Notes: generated from the sequence alone by a model not told the origin. A stretch of 64,000 bases of DNA from Paenibacillus sp. BSR1-1 (GCF_030403775.1 NZ_JAQMWQ010000001.1:248001-312000); one strand, 5' to 3'; positions 15,193 through 26,394 are shown, counted from the first letter of the stretch. Made by a program: numbers and translations.

Positions 15193-16503
15193 TTATGCAA
15201 TTTTCTTCTTTTCATTCATTTGTTCTACTTCAAACATATTTTCTTCTGCAGGCTGTCTTCCAGGAAGAATGAGGTTTAATAGCACCCCAATGATGGCCGC
15301 TAAAGCCATACCTTGAATTTGGACATTAAATGGCAGTTTGACAATTGCTCCACCGATTCCAATTACCAAAATGACTGATGAAATGACTAAATTGCGTTTA
15401 TCACCAAAATCGATTTTACTGTCGACTAACATTCTTAAACCTGATGAAGCAATGATTCCAAACAACAGGATTGAAACTCCACCCATAACAGGTGTTGGAA
15501 TCGTTTGGATTAAGGCTGTTACTTTCCCAATAAATCCGAAGATAATAGCTAGTACAGCAGCGCCAGCGATGACATACACACTGTAAACCCGCGTGATGGC
15601 CAAGACACCGATATTCTCACCATAGGTTGTTTTTGGCGGACCGCCAATTAGAGCCGAAATTATTGTTGCAGTTCCATCCCCTAGAATCGAACGATGTAAA
15701 CCAGGTTCTTTAATATAATCACGGCCTACAACTTTGCTTAGTACAAGCTGGTGGCCAATATGCTCAGAAAGTGTAACAACGGCTACTGGAATCATTAATG
15801 CGGCTAGATCCCATGTAAATTTCACTTTGTAGCTTACAAATGGAATAATGAATTCCGGCATTTGGAACCAATTTGCTTTCAATACAGGACTGAAATCAAC
15901 AATCCCGACGAATAATGCGTAGATATAACCAACCACAATCCCACCTAAGATAGGAATGATGCTTAACATTTTTTTTGCGTAGATAGAGAAGATAATTGTT
16001 GCTGCTAAGGTAACAAGCGCTACCGAGAAATGAAGCATGCTGTATTTACCAGACGGGTTATTCATTGCCATTCCAACAGCTGTACCTGATAGGGCTAAAC
16101 CAATTACCACAATAACGGGACCTACCACGATTGGCGGGAGCAGATTCATAATCCAGCGATGTCCTGCTTTGCTAATGACAAGCGCTACAATCCCATAAAC
16201 TAGACCTGCTATAAAAGTTCCAACCATCGCTGCGCCAGGACCACCTGAAGCTTTTGCAGCAATTACTGGAGTGATAAAGGCAAACGATGATCCGAGATAT
16301 GCAGGAACTTGAAATTTTGTAATTAGGAGAAATGCCAGTGTTCCAAGTCCACTTGAAATTAACGCAATAGCTGGGCTTAATCCAACAAGGTATGGTACAA
16401 GAATTGTCGCACCAAACATCGCGAACAAATGCTGAATGCTTAAAGTCAGCCACTGGGATGGTTTTGGAAATTCTTTTACGTCTAAGATTGGTTTATTGTT
16501 CAT
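15193..16503 (-). CDS. pyrP: Uracil permease (NCS2/UraA family)
   Basis: A 436-residue membrane transporter for uracil. It has the UraA-type HLFAMFGATILVPYLVG motif near the N-terminus, then about a dozen hydrophobic segments, and TLSEHIGHQLVLSKVVGRD plus GGPPKTTYGENIGVLAITR, which hold the substrate-binding Glu residues. The start at 16503 follows GGGGGAAA; the frame also contains an upstream ATG at 16518 without suitable spacing. It sits between two PyrR attenuators, so uptake is controlled with synthesis. Confidence 0.96.
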   Translation of the reverse strand: MNNKPILDVKEFPKPSQWLTLSIQHLFAMFGATILVPYLVGLSPAIALISSGLGTLAFLLITKFQVPAYLGSSFAFITPVIAAKASGGPGAAMVGTFIAGLVYGIVALVISKAGHRWIMNLLPPIVVGPVIVVIGLALSGTAVGMAMNNPSGKYSMLHFSVALVTLAATIIFSIYAKKMLSIIPILGGIVVGYIYALFVGIVDFSPVLKANWFQMPEFIIPFVSYKVKFTWDLAALMIPVAVVTLSEHIGHQLVLSKVVGRDYIKEPGLHRSILGDGTATIISALIGGPPKTTYGENIGVLAITRVYSVYVIAGAAVLAIIFGFIGKVTALIQTIPTPVMGGVSILLFGIIASSGLRMLVDSKIDFGDKRNLVISSVILVIGIGGAIVKLPFNVQIQGMALAAIIGVLLNLILPGRQPAEENMFEVEQMNEKKKIA

Positions 16504-16545
16504 ATGGATTTCCCCCATTTTTCTTTATTCTGTGATACTTCTTAA

Positions 16546-16645
16546 TAAAAAAACCCTCTAAGTCCATGGCAAGACAAAGAGGGTATGGAAAAGCCGTAAA
16601 ATAATCCCGGCCTTTTCCCCTTTGTCAGCCTCACAGGACTGCATT
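16546..16645 (-). promoter_or_regulatory. PyrR-dependent attenuator between pyrR and pyrP
   Basis: The conserved PyrR-binding loop GCAGTCCTGTGAGGCTG (16626-16642, read on the minus strand) is followed by a terminator with stem ACCCTCT/AGAGGGT (16553-16584 on the plus strand) and a run of seven T. Arrangement matches B. subtilis pyr attenuators. Confidence 0.92.
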
Positions 16646-16661
16646 TAAAAGGGCAAGCTAT

Positions 16662-17340
<679 letters not shown>

Positions 17341-17361
17341 AAGGCTTATTAAGCTATAGTT

Positions 17362-17390
17362 ATCTTACAATAATACTAAAATAATGTCAA
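17362..17390 (-). promoter_or_regulatory. Sigma-A promoter of the pyr operon
   Basis: TTGACA (17385-17390) and TAAGAT (17362-17367) on the minus strand are separated by exactly 17 bp. The -35 overlaps the ylyB stop codon, and transcription would enter the pyrR leader about 25 nt before the PyrR loop. Confidence 0.85.
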
Positions 17391-18298
17391 CGATTATTTC
17401 GAAGCTGGTCAAGCAGCCTTTCAAAATCTTCAGGAAGTGCTGCTTCAAACTCTAAATATTCATTTGTTCTAGGATGTATAAAGCCAAGCACTCCGGCATG
17501 CAGCGCCTGTCCCCCAATATCAAGCGTTTTCTTCGGTCCATACTTAGGATCCCCTGCAAGCGGGTAGCCGATATATTTCATATGAACGCGAATTTGGTGG
17601 GTTCTCCCCGTTTCTAATTGACACTCAACAAAGGTAAAATCCTTAAAGCGCTCAATCACATGAAAATGCGTAACAGCATGCTTCCCATTATCAACCACTG
17701 CCATACTTTGTCTGTCCTTTGTGTCCCTGCCCAGCGGGGCATCAACGGTTCCAAAATCATGTGGAATAACACCATGAACAATTGCTTTATATTTACGAGT
17801 TACAGTTTTCTCAACCAATTGATTGACGAGACTTTCATGAGCCATATCGTTTTTGGCGACCATTAAAAGTCCGGAAGTGTCTTTATCAATCCGGTGAACA
17901 ATCCCCGGTCTTAACACCCCATTAATACCGGATAAATCTTTACAATGCGCCATTAGACCATTCACCAATGTCCCCGTCATATGTCCCGGTGCGGGGTGAA
18001 CAACCATACCTCTAGGCTTATTTACTACCAGAACATCCTTGTCCTCGTAATAAATTTCCAGGTCTAGCTCTTCCGGAATAACATCTAATTCTTCTGGATC
18101 AGGAATGGTGATTTCAATTTCATCCTTCAGTGCACATTTATAATTTGTTTTCACTTTTTGTCCATTCACTAAGACATTTCCATCTTTAATCCATTGCTGA
18201 ACTTGTGTTCTTGACCATTCTTCATCGAGACTCGAGATGACTTTATCAATTCGATCCCCTTTTTCCTCTTCAAGAATGGTGTGTTCCATTTTCTCCAT
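17387..18298 (-). CDS. ylyB: RluD-family 23S rRNA pseudouridine synthase
   Basis: Predicted to isomerise uridines in 23S rRNA. The 303-residue protein has an N-terminal S4 RNA-binding domain (about 14-70, [17 protein letters not shown]) and a catalytic domain with Asp in [17 protein letters not shown], then [13 protein letters not shown] and [18 protein letters not shown] precedes the ATG. The first 29 bp overlap the end of lspA, a pairing conserved across Firmicutes. The family and reaction are clear; the exact target uridine is not visible from sequence. Confidence 0.94.
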   Translation of the reverse strand: MEKMEHTILEEEKGDRIDKVISSLDEEWSRTQVQQWIKDGNVLVNGQKVKTNYKCALKDEIEITIPDPEELDVIPEELDLEIYYEDKDVLVVNKPRGMVVHPAPGHMTGTLVNGLMAHCKDLSGINGVLRPGIVHRIDKDTSGLLMVAKNDMAHESLVNQLVEKTVTRKYKAIVHGVIPHDFGTVDAPLGRDTKDRQSMAVVDNGKHAVTHFHVIERFKDFTFVECQLETGRTHQIRVHMKYIGYPLAGDPKYGPKKTLDIGGQALHAGVLGFIHPRTNEYLEFEAALPEDFERLLDQLRNNR

Positions 18299-18761
18299 AA
18301 GACTTCTCCTTCGATTCCTTCTCTTCTCGAAGCATTTGAATCATTAATAAAATAACTCCTATTACTAATGCTGAATCAGCAATATTGAAGACAGGAAAAT
18401 TATAGCTAAAAATATATGTGTGGATAAAATCGACAACTTCTTTTCGAATTAATCGATCAAGAAAGTTACCAATAGCACCACCAAGCATAAAAGCAAGTGA
18501 AACTCCCAATAGCCATTTACCTTTAGCAGCTTTGTAAAGATAATACATAATGCCAGCAATAACAAGAATCGTTATTACATAAAAAAGCCACATTTGACCT
18601 TGCAGAATCCCCCATGCCGCTCCGCGATTGCGGTGGGATGTAATGTACAAAATATTATCAATGATTGGAATGCTTTCACCTAAGTACATATTTTTTACAA
18701 TTAACCATTTCGTAAATTGGTCCAAAATAATTACAAAAAAAGCGATTAAGTAATAAAACAC
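18270..18761 (-). CDS. lspA: Prolipoprotein signal peptidase (signal peptidase II)
   Basis: Cleaves signal peptides from lipid-modified prolipoproteins in the membrane. The 163-residue protein has four hydrophobic helices and the catalytic aspartates in [16 protein letters not shown] and [25 protein letters not shown] is also a family motif. GTG at 18761 is chosen: GGGGGA lies 6 nt upstream and the product starts [15 protein letters not shown] like B. subtilis LspA. The ATG five codons earlier overlaps the ribosome site. Confidence 0.95.
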   Translation of the reverse strand: MFYYLIAFFVIILDQFTKWLIVKNMYLGESIPIIDNILYITSHRNRGAAWGILQGQMWLFYVITILVIAGIMYYLYKAAKGKWLLGVSLAFMLGGAIGNFLDRLIRKEVVDFIHTYIFSYNFPVFNIADSALVIGVILLMIQMLREEKESKEKSYGENGTHHS

Positions 18762-18847
18762 TAAGATCCCCCACATTTCGCCTAGACTTATCCTTAGCAT
18801 TTTAGCATACTTAATCGTAAAACGACAATGTAACATCATAAAAATGA

Positions 18848-19132
18848 CTAATGAATCGTTTTTTTACAAAATATCTCTAGTAACTCTGAATCTTTTACGG
18901 TCTTTAAGGTAGGAACCATTTTTAACAAATCATCCGGTATAAATTCCCCAGAAATTTCGCATTGACCAAAATTTCCATCCTTTAGCTTCTGAATCGCACA
19001 ATTAATATCAGCCAATTCTTGTTCAAAAATGTTTGTCAACCAATCTTTTTTTTGTTTGTTTTTTAATGAAATTTCAATTTCTTCTTTCGTTTGACGGAGT
19101 TCCAAAAACAGCTGTTCCTGCGTTGCATTCAT
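18848..19132 (-). CDS. ylyA: YlyA-like TraR/DksA-type small protein
   Basis: A 94-residue protein whose first 60 residues are helical and charged, and whose C-terminal part ([21 protein letters not shown]) resembles the DksA/TraR-like YteA/YocK family. Only one Cys lies in the usual finger position, so a complete four-cysteine zinc finger is not evident. B. subtilis YlyA has been reported to bind RNA polymerase and aid sigma-G-dependent transcription; that is family knowledge and the link here rests mainly on position between lspA and ileS. GGAGG lies 8 nt before the ATG. Confidence 0.75.
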   Translation of the reverse strand: MNATQEQLFLELRQTKEEIEISLKNKQKKDWLTNIFEQELADINCAIQKLKDGNFGQCEISGEFIPDDLLKMVPTLKTVKDSELLEIFCKKTIH

Positions 19133-19242
19133 AGTTGTTACCTCCGTTTTGTCATTTGTAATATTATTTCCTCAAGCTCTTTTCTGACACGGTCAAACAT
19201 TTGTCACAAACAACAACAATTAACGGAGAAGGAAAATATTAA

Positions 19243-19270
19243 AAGCCCCGTTTCCACGGGGCTTCATGAT
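19243..19270 (-). terminator. Rho-independent terminator after ileS
   Basis: Stem AAGCCCCG/CGGGGCTT with a 6-nt loop (19243-19264) begins 8 bp beyond the ileS stop and is followed on the minus strand by TTAATATTTTCC. Confidence 0.8.
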
Positions 19271-19271
19271 T

Positions 19272-22043
19272 TTATGCTAAATGTGAATAGTTTTCTTTAA
19301 CAACTTGTGCACAACGAGGGCAAAGTGTTTTATGATCTTGGCCTTGACCTACATCAGGTGTTACAACCCAGCAGCGTTCACAGGTTTCACCTTCTGCCTT
19401 GGTGACAACAATAGCGGCTGATTCTAATTTCAGCGCATTCTCAGGTGCTTGATCGTATACACCTGCTACTTCAAAGCCTGAAACAATAAATAATTGCTGC
19501 AGGTTTTCTTCAATCGAATCGAGAAGGGCTTTTGTATTATCATTAACGTACAAGGTCACCTTAGCCGTTAACGATTTTCCAATAACCTTTTCATTTCGTG
19601 CTTCTTCTAATGCTTTTAATACATCATCACGAAGCTTCATAAATGCCGTCCATTTCTCTTCTAAACCCTTCGCTCCTGGAAGATCAACATATTCTGGCAA
19701 ATCTGTTAATTGAACACTTTCCTCTTGAACTGCTGGAATAAATTTCCACACTTCATCAGCTGTATGGGAAAGGATAGGAGAAACCAGTTTTGCTAACGCA
19801 AGCAAGGATTCATACAAAACAGTTTGAATTGCTCTGCGGTCCTGATGGTCAGCGGCCTCAATGTAAAGGACATCCTTGGCAAAATCTAAATAGAAAGCAC
19901 TTAAATCAAGGGTACAAAAATTATTTACTGCATGGTAAATCCCAGCAAACTCATAATTTTCATATGCTTTCCGAACATATTTGATGAGTTTATTTAATTT
20001 AACAAGCATGAATTGATCGACTTCACGCAAGTTTTCATAGGCCACTTTATCCAATGTTGGATCAAAATCTGCTAAGTTTCCTAAAAGGAAACGGAATGTA
20101 TTACGGATTTTTCGGTAAACCTCAGCAACCTGCTTCAAAATTGCATCTGATACCCGAACATCTGATTGATAATCAACAGAAGCAACCCATAAGCGAAGGA
20201 TATCAGCACCTAATTGATTCATAACCTTTGCAGGCACAACAACATTACCTAATGATTTACTCATTTTTCTGCCTTCACCATCTAGTGCAAACCCATGGCT
20301 TAATACACCTTTATACGGAGCCTTTCCGGTCACAGCTACAGCTGTTGATAAAGATGAGTTAAACCAGCCGCGATATTGGTCAGATCCTTCTAAATACAAA
20401 TCAGCCGGACGAACTAAATCCTCCCGCTCAAGGAGAACAGCTTGGTGAGAAGAACCTGAATCAAACCAAACATCCATGATATCCGTTTCTTTTGTAAAAG
20501 TTCCATTTGGACTTCCTGGATGAGTAAAGCCCTCTGGAAGTAAATCTTTTGCCTCACGCTCAAACCAGATATTTGATCCATGTTCACGGAAAAGGTTGGA
20601 TACATGATCAATTGTTTCGTCAGTGATAATCTCCACACCATTTTCCGCATAAAATACAGGAATTGGAACACCCCAGACGCGCTGACGGGAAATACACCAG
20701 TCACCACGGTCGCGAACCATATTAAATAGTCGTGTTTCTCCCCATGCTGGAACCCACTTTGTTTCCTTCACCGCTTCTAAAAGTTCACTGCGGAAGTCTT
20801 TGATAGAAGCAAACCATTGAGCAGTAGCACGGAAAATAACCGGCTTTTTTGTTCTCCAGTCGTGCGGGTAGGAATGGGTAATAAAAGTAAGCTTTAATAA
20901 TGCCCCTGCTTCTTCCAAAGCCTGACCAATTGGCTTATTGGCTTCTTCGTAAAATACGCCTTCGAATCCAGGAGCTTCACTCGTCATATAGCCCTTGTCA
21001 TCAACAGGACAAAGAACTTCTAAACCGTACTTTTGACCAACATGGAAGTCATCTTCCCCATGGCCTGGTGCAGTATGAACGCAGCCAGTACCAGCATCAG
21101 TTGTAACATGTTCCCCTAACATGACTAAAGAATCACGGCCGTATAACGGATGAGAGGCAACAATGTTTTCTAACTCTGATCCTTTTACCTTTTGGACTGT
21201 AGTGACATTTTCCCAGCCAACTTCTTTTGTAACAGCCTCCAAGAGGGCCTCAGCCACTAAAAATTTATTCCCATTAGTAGAAACCACGACATAGGTCAGG
21301 TCAGGATGCACTGAAATTCCAAGGTTTGCCGGAATCGTCCAAGGAGTTGTTGTCCAGATTACAATTTGTGTATCCGTATCAAGGACACCTTTTCCTTCTT
21401 TGACTTTAAAGCCAACATAGATGGAAGGGGAACGCTTATCCTGGTACTCAATTTCTGCCTCTGCTAAAGCAGATTCACTTGATGGAGACCAATAAACCGG
21501 CTTTAGACCTTTATAAATATAGCCCTTTTTCGCCATTTCTCCGAATACCTTAATTTGCTGGGCTTCGTATTCCGGCTTAAGAGTTATATATGGATTCTCC
21601 CAGTCTCCGCGAACACCTAAACGTTTAAATTGTGTCCGCTGATTATCAATTTGCTCAAGTGCGTAGGTAGTACATAACTGACGGAATTCAGCTACTGTCA
21701 TTTCTTTACGCTTAACACCTTTATTCGTTAATGCCTGCTCAATCGGCAGTCCATGTGTATCCCAGCCAGGGACATATGGAGCATGATAGCCGCTCATTGA
21801 TTTATATCGCACGATCATATCTTTTAAGATTTTATTAAGAGCATGCCCCATATGGATATCACCATTTGCATATGGAGGTCCATCATGCAGGACGAACATT
21901 GGCCTCCCCTTTGTGTGCTCCTGCACTTTTTGATAAATATTCATCTCTTCCCATTTCGCCTGGATTTCCGGCTCTCTTTGTGGAAGATTGCCCCGCATCG
22001 GAAAATCCGTTTGCGGCATCAATAACGTATCTTTATATTCCAT
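19272..22043 (-). CDS. ileS: Isoleucyl-tRNA synthetase
   Basis: Charges tRNA-Ile. The 923-residue class I synthetase has the HIGH-type motif [11 protein letters not shown], the KMSKS motif [11 protein letters not shown], the CP1 editing-domain segment [14 protein letters not shown] and [15 protein letters not shown], an anticodon-binding domain, and a C-terminal zinc site CERCWV...CPRC. The ATG follows AGGAGG. It is a single-gene unit with its own promoter, T-box leader and terminator. Confidence 0.97.
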   Translation of the reverse strand: MEYKDTLLMPQTDFPMRGNLPQREPEIQAKWEEMNIYQKVQEHTKGRPMFVLHDGPPYANGDIHMGHALNKILKDMIVRYKSMSGYHAPYVPGWDTHGLPIEQALTNKGVKRKEMTVAEFRQLCTTYALEQIDNQRTQFKRLGVRGDWENPYITLKPEYEAQQIKVFGEMAKKGYIYKGLKPVYWSPSSESALAEAEIEYQDKRSPSIYVGFKVKEGKGVLDTDTQIVIWTTTPWTIPANLGISVHPDLTYVVVSTNGNKFLVAEALLEAVTKEVGWENVTTVQKVKGSELENIVASHPLYGRDSLVMLGEHVTTDAGTGCVHTAPGHGEDDFHVGQKYGLEVLCPVDDKGYMTSEAPGFEGVFYEEANKPIGQALEEAGALLKLTFITHSYPHDWRTKKPVIFRATAQWFASIKDFRSELLEAVKETKWVPAWGETRLFNMVRDRGDWCISRQRVWGVPIPVFYAENGVEIITDETIDHVSNLFREHGSNIWFEREAKDLLPEGFTHPGSPNGTFTKETDIMDVWFDSGSSHQAVLLEREDLVRPADLYLEGSDQYRGWFNSSLSTAVAVTGKAPYKGVLSHGFALDGEGRKMSKSLGNVVVPAKVMNQLGADILRLWVASVDYQSDVRVSDAILKQVAEVYRKIRNTFRFLLGNLADFDPTLDKVAYENLREVDQFMLVKLNKLIKYVRKAYENYEFAGIYHAVNNFCTLDLSAFYLDFAKDVLYIEAADHQDRRAIQTVLYESLLALAKLVSPILSHTADEVWKFIPAVQEESVQLTDLPEYVDLPGAKGLEEKWTAFMKLRDDVLKALEEARNEKVIGKSLTAKVTLYVNDNTKALLDSIEENLQQLFIVSGFEVAGVYDQAPENALKLESAAIVVTKAEGETCERCWVVTPDVGQGQDHKTLCPRCAQVVKENYSHLA

Positions 22044-22094
22044 TTTCTTTTCCTCCTGATACTTTCATAGAAACAGAATAGCCAAATGACCAAT

Positions 22095-22375
22095 AAAAAA
22101 ACCCTCTCATCCCAAATAGGGACGAGAAGGTTTGATTCCCGCGGTACCACCCTGATAAATAGAACGGGTATACTCGTTCTATCCTCTTTAGATTCGTAAC
22201 GTGAATAACACGCCAAGATCTACTTTTCCATTAGAAGTTCGACCTTAGGACTCGAGGGTGATTTTCCAATTTTTCTGCTTTACCGGGCTTTCACCATCCC
22301 CGGCTCGCTTAAAAGAGCTTTCTGAAAAATTGTACTGTCCCTTTCATCGTCAATTGCCATCTATTCAGTATAATC
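22095..22375 (-). promoter_or_regulatory. T-box riboswitch of ileS (isoleucine-specific)
   Basis: The minus strand contains the universal T-box sequence AGGGTGGTACCGCGGG (ending near 22138), which pairs with the tRNA acceptor end, followed by a terminator with imperfect stem AAACCTTCTCGTCCC/GGGATGAGAGGGTTT and a run of T. The upstream stem I holds AAAATCACC, so ATC is the likely specifier codon, matching Ile. Uncharged tRNA-Ile should cause read-through. Confidence 0.93.
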
Positions 22376-22384
22376 TGTTAAAAA

Positions 22385-22414
22385 ATTATATGCTAATTTA
22401 ACATATTTCGTCAA
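22385..22414 (-). promoter_or_regulatory. Promoter of the ileS leader
   Basis: TTGACG (22409-22414) and TATAAT (22385-22390) on the minus strand are 18 bp apart, just upstream of the T-box. The -35 overlaps the last codons of divIVA. Confidence 0.75.
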
Positions 22415-22926
22415 GCTAATGAATCTTCTTCTTCGTGGATTTTTAATTCTGTGGCATCCACTTCGTATTCTAATAAGTGATCCCAATCATCTGTATTCAG
22501 CATATCAAGCTGCGCTTCAATTAACATCTTAAAACGAGTTCGAAATACTTTAGATTGCTTTTTTAAATCCTCGATTTCAAGTGCAATCTTTCTTGCTTTT
22601 GAAAGGGATTCGTTTACGATTCTATCCGCATTTTTCTCGGCTTCCTTAATAATGAGCTTCGCTTCCTTTTGAGCGTTACGTTTTACTTCTTCACCAGCTT
22701 CTTGAGCAATGATGATAGACTTATGAAGTGTTTCTTCAATATTTGTAAAATGGCCCAGCCGCTCTTTCATTTCATTTAAACGTTCTTCCATCTCTTTTTT
22801 CTCTCTGAGAACTAATTCATAATCCTTGATCACTTGATCCAAAAATTCATTAACCTCGTCCTCATCGTAGCCTCTAAACCCTTTATTAAATTCCTTATTA
22901 TGAATATCTAACGGCGTTAACGGCAT
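22411..22926 (-). CDS. divIVA: DivIVA, polar and septal curvature-sensing scaffold
   Basis: A 171-residue coiled-coil protein that localises to negatively curved membrane at septa and poles and recruits MinJ/MinCD and, in sporulation, chromosome-anchoring factors. The N-terminal lipid-binding domain reads PLTPLDIHNKEFNKGFRGYD, with the exposed Phe and Arg that insert into membrane in the B. subtilis protein. The rest (30-165) is mostly heptad coiled coil. GGAGGTG precedes the ATG. A sigma-H-like promoter with a Spo0A-box sequence lies upstream. Confidence 0.96.
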   Translation of the reverse strand: MPLTPLDIHNKEFNKGFRGYDEDEVNEFLDQVIKDYELVLREKKEMEERLNEMKERLGHFTNIEETLHKSIIIAQEAGEEVKRNAQKEAKLIIKEAEKNADRIVNESLSKARKIALEIEDLKKQSKVFRTRFKMLIEAQLDMLNTDDWDHLLEYEVDATELKIHEEEDSLA

Positions 22927-22971
22927 GATGCCACCTCCATAAATCTGGTTCTAATATATGTATAAGGAAGT

Positions 22972-22998
22972 ATTCGACATGTTTTTCGAAAATCCTGC
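22972..22998 (-). promoter_or_regulatory. Candidate sigma-H promoter for divIVA, overlapping a Spo0A box
   Basis: On the minus strand GCAGGATTT (22990-22998; consensus RnAGGAWWW) and GTCGAAT (22972-22978; consensus RnnGAAT) are separated by exactly 11 bp. The -10 overlaps TGTCGAA, a perfect Spo0A-box sequence. Located about 50 bp before the divIVA start. Confidence 0.6.
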
Positions 22999-23009
22999 AT
23001 AAAATTGAA

Positions 23010-23783
23010 TTATTTTTGTTTTCCGGCAGTAATTCGCCATTTTTCTTTTTTTGTTTTCCCGTCTAAAGACATAATTTTAACTCGTCCATGTCCTCGAACT
23101 GAAATCATATCCCCGGCTTGACATTCAAATGAAGGGTTCTCGACTAATGTCCAATTAACTTTAACAAGCCCTTGTTGTATATAAAGTTGTGATTTTTGCC
23201 GGGAGAGATGATGAATACTAGAAATAATTGCATCCAGTCGTAATGAAGATACTGTTAATTCAATTTCTTCCCAGACTTCTTGAAGGCTAAGGGCATTTTC
23301 GAGCGGCGTTTCCACCAATTTAACCCCAGCCCTGCCAATTGTCTGCAAATTACTCTTAATATATTCGCTGATTTCCGCAGCAGCGAAAAATTGAATCTGG
23401 TCATTATTGGTTAAGATGTCACCAAATTTACCGCGCTTTAACCCTAAGGACATTAAGGTTCCTAAGACCTGACGATGCTCGATTGTGACAAACTTTTTCG
23501 GATAATCAATTTCAAACAGGCTAATCTGAAAATCAGCCTGTTCGGCCGTTAAATAATCAGGCTGCAATAACGCTCTTTTTCTTTCGACCCCATTGCCGCC
23601 CCCAAAAAAGGTATATTTTACATCGTTATTTTCACCAATTAACATGGTTAAAATGTACTGTTCTCTAGGATCAAGAAAATCCGTTAGCTTTGCAGTATAT
23701 TGAGTTTCGACAATATTCTTCCAATGTAATACCTGATCGATATAGTCCCGTTCTTCTGGACGGAAATGCTGATATATGTTCAT
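23010..23783 (-). CDS. ylmH: YlmH, S4-domain RNA-binding protein
   Basis: A 257-residue protein with conserved N-terminal MNIYQHFRPEE and LTDFLDPREQYIL, a middle domain with LGTLMSLGLKRGKFGDIL, and a C-terminal S4 domain (LDAIISSIHHLSRQKSQLYIQQGLVKVNW). B. subtilis YlmH has been reported to take part in ribosome-associated quality control, able to substitute for the S4 protein RqcP in supporting RqcH; this is literature knowledge. The start is uncertain: ATG at 23783 matches the family, while a GTG four codons upstream is also open and the ribosome site (AGGTT) is poor. Confidence 0.9.
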   Translation of the reverse strand: MNIYQHFRPEERDYIDQVLHWKNIVETQYTAKLTDFLDPREQYILTMLIGENNDVKYTFFGGGNGVERKRALLQPDYLTAEQADFQISLFEIDYPKKFVTIEHRQVLGTLMSLGLKRGKFGDILTNNDQIQFFAAAEISEYIKSNLQTIGRAGVKLVETPLENALSLQEVWEEIELTVSSLRLDAIISSIHHLSRQKSQLYIQQGLVKVNWTLVENPSFECQAGDMISVRGHGRVKIMSLDGKTKKEKWRITAGKQK

Positions 23784-23811
23784 TCTTGTATACACAACCT
23801 AGGGTCAGTTT

Positions 23812-24072
23812 TTATATCCATCTAGATAAAGTGCTAAGGCCGCTTTGAGCGAAATTTAGGACTAAGAAAGCAACAATTGGTGAAATGTCCATCATTCCAA
23901 TGGCAGGAATTATTTTTCTAAATGGAACTAAATAAGGTTCACAAATGTTGGCAAGAAATCGGCCAATTGTTGTCTCCCTTGCATTTGGAAACCAAGACAT
24001 CAATATATAAATAATTAATGCCCACGAATAAATCGATAATAACTGTGAAAGGAGACTAAAAATAAAATCCAT
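23812..24072 (-). CDS. ylmG: YggT-family membrane protein
   Basis: An 86-residue integral membrane protein with two hydrophobic helices (about 3-23 and 62-80) and the YggT motifs ILMSWFPN and [27 protein letters not shown]. Its exact role is unsettled; family members affect FtsZ positioning or chloroplast nucleoid organisation, and conserved linkage with sepF and divIVA supports a division role. The ribosome site AGGTGG overlaps the sepF stop region. Confidence 0.9.
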   Translation of the reverse strand: MDFIFSLLSQLLSIYSWALIIYILMSWFPNARETTIGRFLANICEPYLVPFRKIIPAIGMMDISPIVAFLVLNFAQSGLSTLSRWI

Positions 24073-24077
24073 TTATT

Positions 24078-24539
24078 TTACCACCTCGTTATTTGATTTT
24101 CAGAGTCAGGAAAAAGTTCCGATATATTTCCTGAAACCTCGACATTATCAGGGGTACATAAAAAAATGCTCGTGCCGATCTTCTGGATGTCACCGCCGAT
24201 AGCATAAACAGCACCGCTTAAAAAATCGACAATTTGTCTGCCTTGTTCATTATCGATGCGCTGAAGGTTCACCACTACTGCGCGGCGATTTTTTAAATGG
24301 TCCGCAATCTCAGTTGATTCAGCATAAGCATGTGGTTCAACTAATATTACTTTTGATCCTTTAGAAGAAGTGTTGGAATTTGCAGGTTTTTGGACACTTT
24401 GCAGACTAACAACATTTTGTGGTTTAACAGGCTGCTTTTTCTGTTTTATGGGTTCAACTGCTTCAATATAATTATCATTGTTATCATCATATTCTTCATC
24501 TAAAAAGAAAAATGTTTTTAATTTCGATTTAATCGTCAT
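24078..24539 (-). CDS. sepF: SepF, FtsZ membrane anchor
   Basis: A 153-residue protein that tethers and bundles FtsZ filaments. It has an N-terminal amphipathic membrane-binding stretch ([13 protein letters not shown]), a variable linker rich in Lys, Gln, Asn and Ser (about 20-65), and the conserved SepF core from about 66 ([50 protein letters not shown]). AGGAG precedes the ATG. It is located in the ylmC-H cluster near divIVA. Confidence 0.95.
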   Translation of the reverse strand: MTIKSKLKTFFFLDEEYDDNNDNYIEAVEPIKQKKQPVKPQNVVSLQSVQKPANSNTSSKGSKVILVEPHAYAESTEIADHLKNRRAVVVNLQRIDNEQGRQIVDFLSGAVYAIGGDIQKIGTSIFLCTPDNVEVSGNISELFPDSENQITRW

Positions 24540-24550
24540 TTTTTTCTCTC

Positions 24551-25228
24551 CTAACCATCTTCACCGACAAGTGCAGTGCCAATTCTTACCATTGTAGCTC
24601 CTTCTTCAATCGCAATCGTAAAATCATTGGACATTCCCATTGAAAGCTCTGTGCATGGAGCAAAATCTAAATTACATGCCTTTACTTGTTCCTGAAGTTC
24701 TCTCAGTTTTCGAAAACATTCACGCAGAACCATTTCATCATCCGTAAATGGCGCCATCGTCATTAAACCCTCTACACTTATATTTTCAAAGGGTTTGAGG
24801 GATTCAATAAACGTTATTGCCTCATCTGCAGTCAATCCATGTTTGGATTCTTCCTGTGATACATTTACTTGAACCAAACACTTTATCTTCCGTTTCGCGC
24901 GTTTATTAATTTCTTCAGCCAGCGAAAGTCTATCCAATGAATGAATATATTCAACCTTATCAATAATATTTTTCACCTTTCGAGTCTGAAGTGATCCAAT
25001 AAAATGCCAAATGGGCTTGTCCTGCAGCACTTCCCACTTTGCAAGAAGTCCTTCATCACGATTTTCACCCAGATTATAAATGCCCGCATCTAATGCTTCT
25101 TTCGCTCTTTCGGTGCTAACGTATTTCGTTACGGCAATCAACTTTATTTCTTCAGGTTCCCTATTTGCTTTTAGGCATGCCTCATTTATTTGTTGTCTGA
25201 TTTGTTCTAACTTTGCTGCTACCTTCAT
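24551..25228 (-). CDS. ylmE: YggS/PLPBP-family pyridoxal phosphate homeostasis protein
   Basis: A 225-residue single-domain PLP-binding protein related to alanine racemase barrels. The cofactor lysine is Lys35 in [11 protein letters not shown]; phosphate-binding [22 protein letters not shown] lies near the C-terminus. The family controls vitamin B6 and amino-acid homeostasis rather than catalysing a known reaction. The start overlaps the ylmD stop (ATGA). The nearest strong ribosome site, GGAAGGAG, is 14 nt away, longer than usual. Confidence 0.92.
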   Translation of the reverse strand: MKVAAKLEQIRQQINEACLKANREPEEIKLIAVTKYVSTERAKEALDAGIYNLGENRDEGLLAKWEVLQDKPIWHFIGSLQTRKVKNIIDKVEYIHSLDRLSLAEEINKRAKRKIKCLVQVNVSQEESKHGLTADEAITFIESLKPFENISVEGLMTMAPFTDDEMVLRECFRKLRELQEQVKACNLDFAPCTELSMGMSNDFTIAIEEGATMVRIGTALVGEDG

Positions 25229-26055
25229 AAATGATCGTTAGTCTCCTTCCAGCCAATAAAACTTAACATTCTTCCAGTTCTGCCTTGATCACGACGATGG
25301 GAAAAAAATATATCATGATGGCAGCTTGAGCAAAATCCAGTTACACTAATATTTTTAGCGGGGATCCCCGCTTTTAGAAGAATTTGCCGATTCACTTCAC
25401 GTAAATCCAAAGAATATTGACCATCCCTAATTAGATTATATGGTTTTCCTTCGACATCTTCTAGTGTATTTTCAACTAAGTTAATGACACGATCATCCAC
25501 AATATAACATTTTTCGCAAATTGATGGCCCGACTGCTACAAATATCTGTTCAGGGGCTATACCTTCTTTTTGCCAAGCTTCAATCATCTTTCCTGCTATT
25601 TTTCCAACTGTTCCCTTCCAGCCAGCGTGGGCTGCCCCTATCATACGTGCCTGTGGAGCAATAAAAAAAAGAGGGACACAGTCAGCAAAACAAAGAGTTA
25701 AAAGAATTCCCTCTTCATTTGTATAAAAACCATCCGTCCCCTTGAAAGACTGGTCATAGGAAGCTGCCCCTAGACCTCGATCTGCTTTTGAAACTTTTTT
25801 AATAAAAGTATCATGGGTCTGTTCGGCACCTACCCAATTATTTATAGAGAAATCCAGAAGGTCAGAAACTATTTCTCGGTTCGAACCTACATCATTAACA
25901 TTATCATTAACATGAAAGCCGAGATTTAATGTTTCAAAGTTCCCTTTACTTGTTCCCCCGTTTTTCGTTGTCATTCCGGCAACAAGTCCAGGATATCGCT
26001 CGGTCCAGGTATCAATTAATAATATTGAATTGTTTTTTAAAACAAAGGGTTCCAT
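25225..26055 (-). CDS. ylmD: YfiH/PgeF (LACC1-like) family polyphenol oxidase-fold protein
   Basis: A 276-residue CNF1/YfiH-fold protein. Zinc ligands are visible in [16 protein letters not shown] and [13 protein letters not shown]. coli PgeF edits peptidoglycan precursors by removing UDP-MurNAc-L-Ser type products, and other members act as purine nucleoside enzymes; which applies here cannot be told from sequence. The start at 26055 (MEPFVLKN) has AGAGG 7 nt upstream; ATG at 26061 is also possible. The long upstream open extension has no ribosome site. Confidence 0.88.
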   Translation of the reverse strand: MEPFVLKNNSILLIDTWTERYPGLVAGMTTKNGGTSKGNFETLNLGFHVNDNVNDVGSNREIVSDLLDFSINNWVGAEQTHDTFIKKVSKADRGLGAASYDQSFKGTDGFYTNEEGILLTLCFADCVPLFFIAPQARMIGAAHAGWKGTVGKIAGKMIEAWQKEGIAPEQIFVAVGPSICEKCYIVDDRVINLVENTLEDVEGKPYNLIRDGQYSLDLREVNRQILLKAGIPAKNISVTGFCSSCHHDIFFSHRRDQGRTGRMLSFIGWKETNDHL

Positions 26056-26124
26056 GTTCATACCTCTAATGTTTTTCTTTAGTTTATCATGAATTGAAAA
26101 ATTGGTCACCGCTAATAACAAACC

Positions 26125-26394
26125 TTAAACTTCTGCTTCCTCAGAAATTTTTTCTACACTTCCTTTATGCCTTACCAAAATGACATCTTCACCAATTTTT
26201 ATGATATTTTTCCAAGGAATGACGATGTCCTCATCCTTCCCAAAAAAGCCCAGCACCCTCCCGCTGCCAGAGATTACGACTGCTTCTATTTTTCCAGTGG
26301 TTAAGTTTATCTCAATATCGCCAATATTGCCCAGCCTTTTGCCATCTGCTACATTTACCACATCTTTTATCTGGAAATCTGAAATTTTAACCAT
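26125..26394 (-). CDS. ylmC: PRC-barrel protein YlmC/YmxH
   Basis: An 89-residue PRC-barrel protein (KISDFQIKDVVNVADGKRLG, then GDIEINLTTGKIEAVVISG). YlmC/YmxH members are conserved in sporulating Firmicutes, but the molecular role is not established. GGGAG is 5 nt before ATG 26400 and 11 nt before ATG 26394; MVKISDFQ matches homologues, so the latter is preferred weakly. In B. subtilis ylmA (ABC ATPase) lies between sigG and ylmC; it is absent here. Confidence 0.85.
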   Translation of the reverse strand: MVKISDFQIKDVVNVADGKRLGNIGDIEINLTTGKIEAVVISGSGRVLGFFGKDEDIVIPWKNIIKIGEDVILVRHKGSVEKISEEAEV

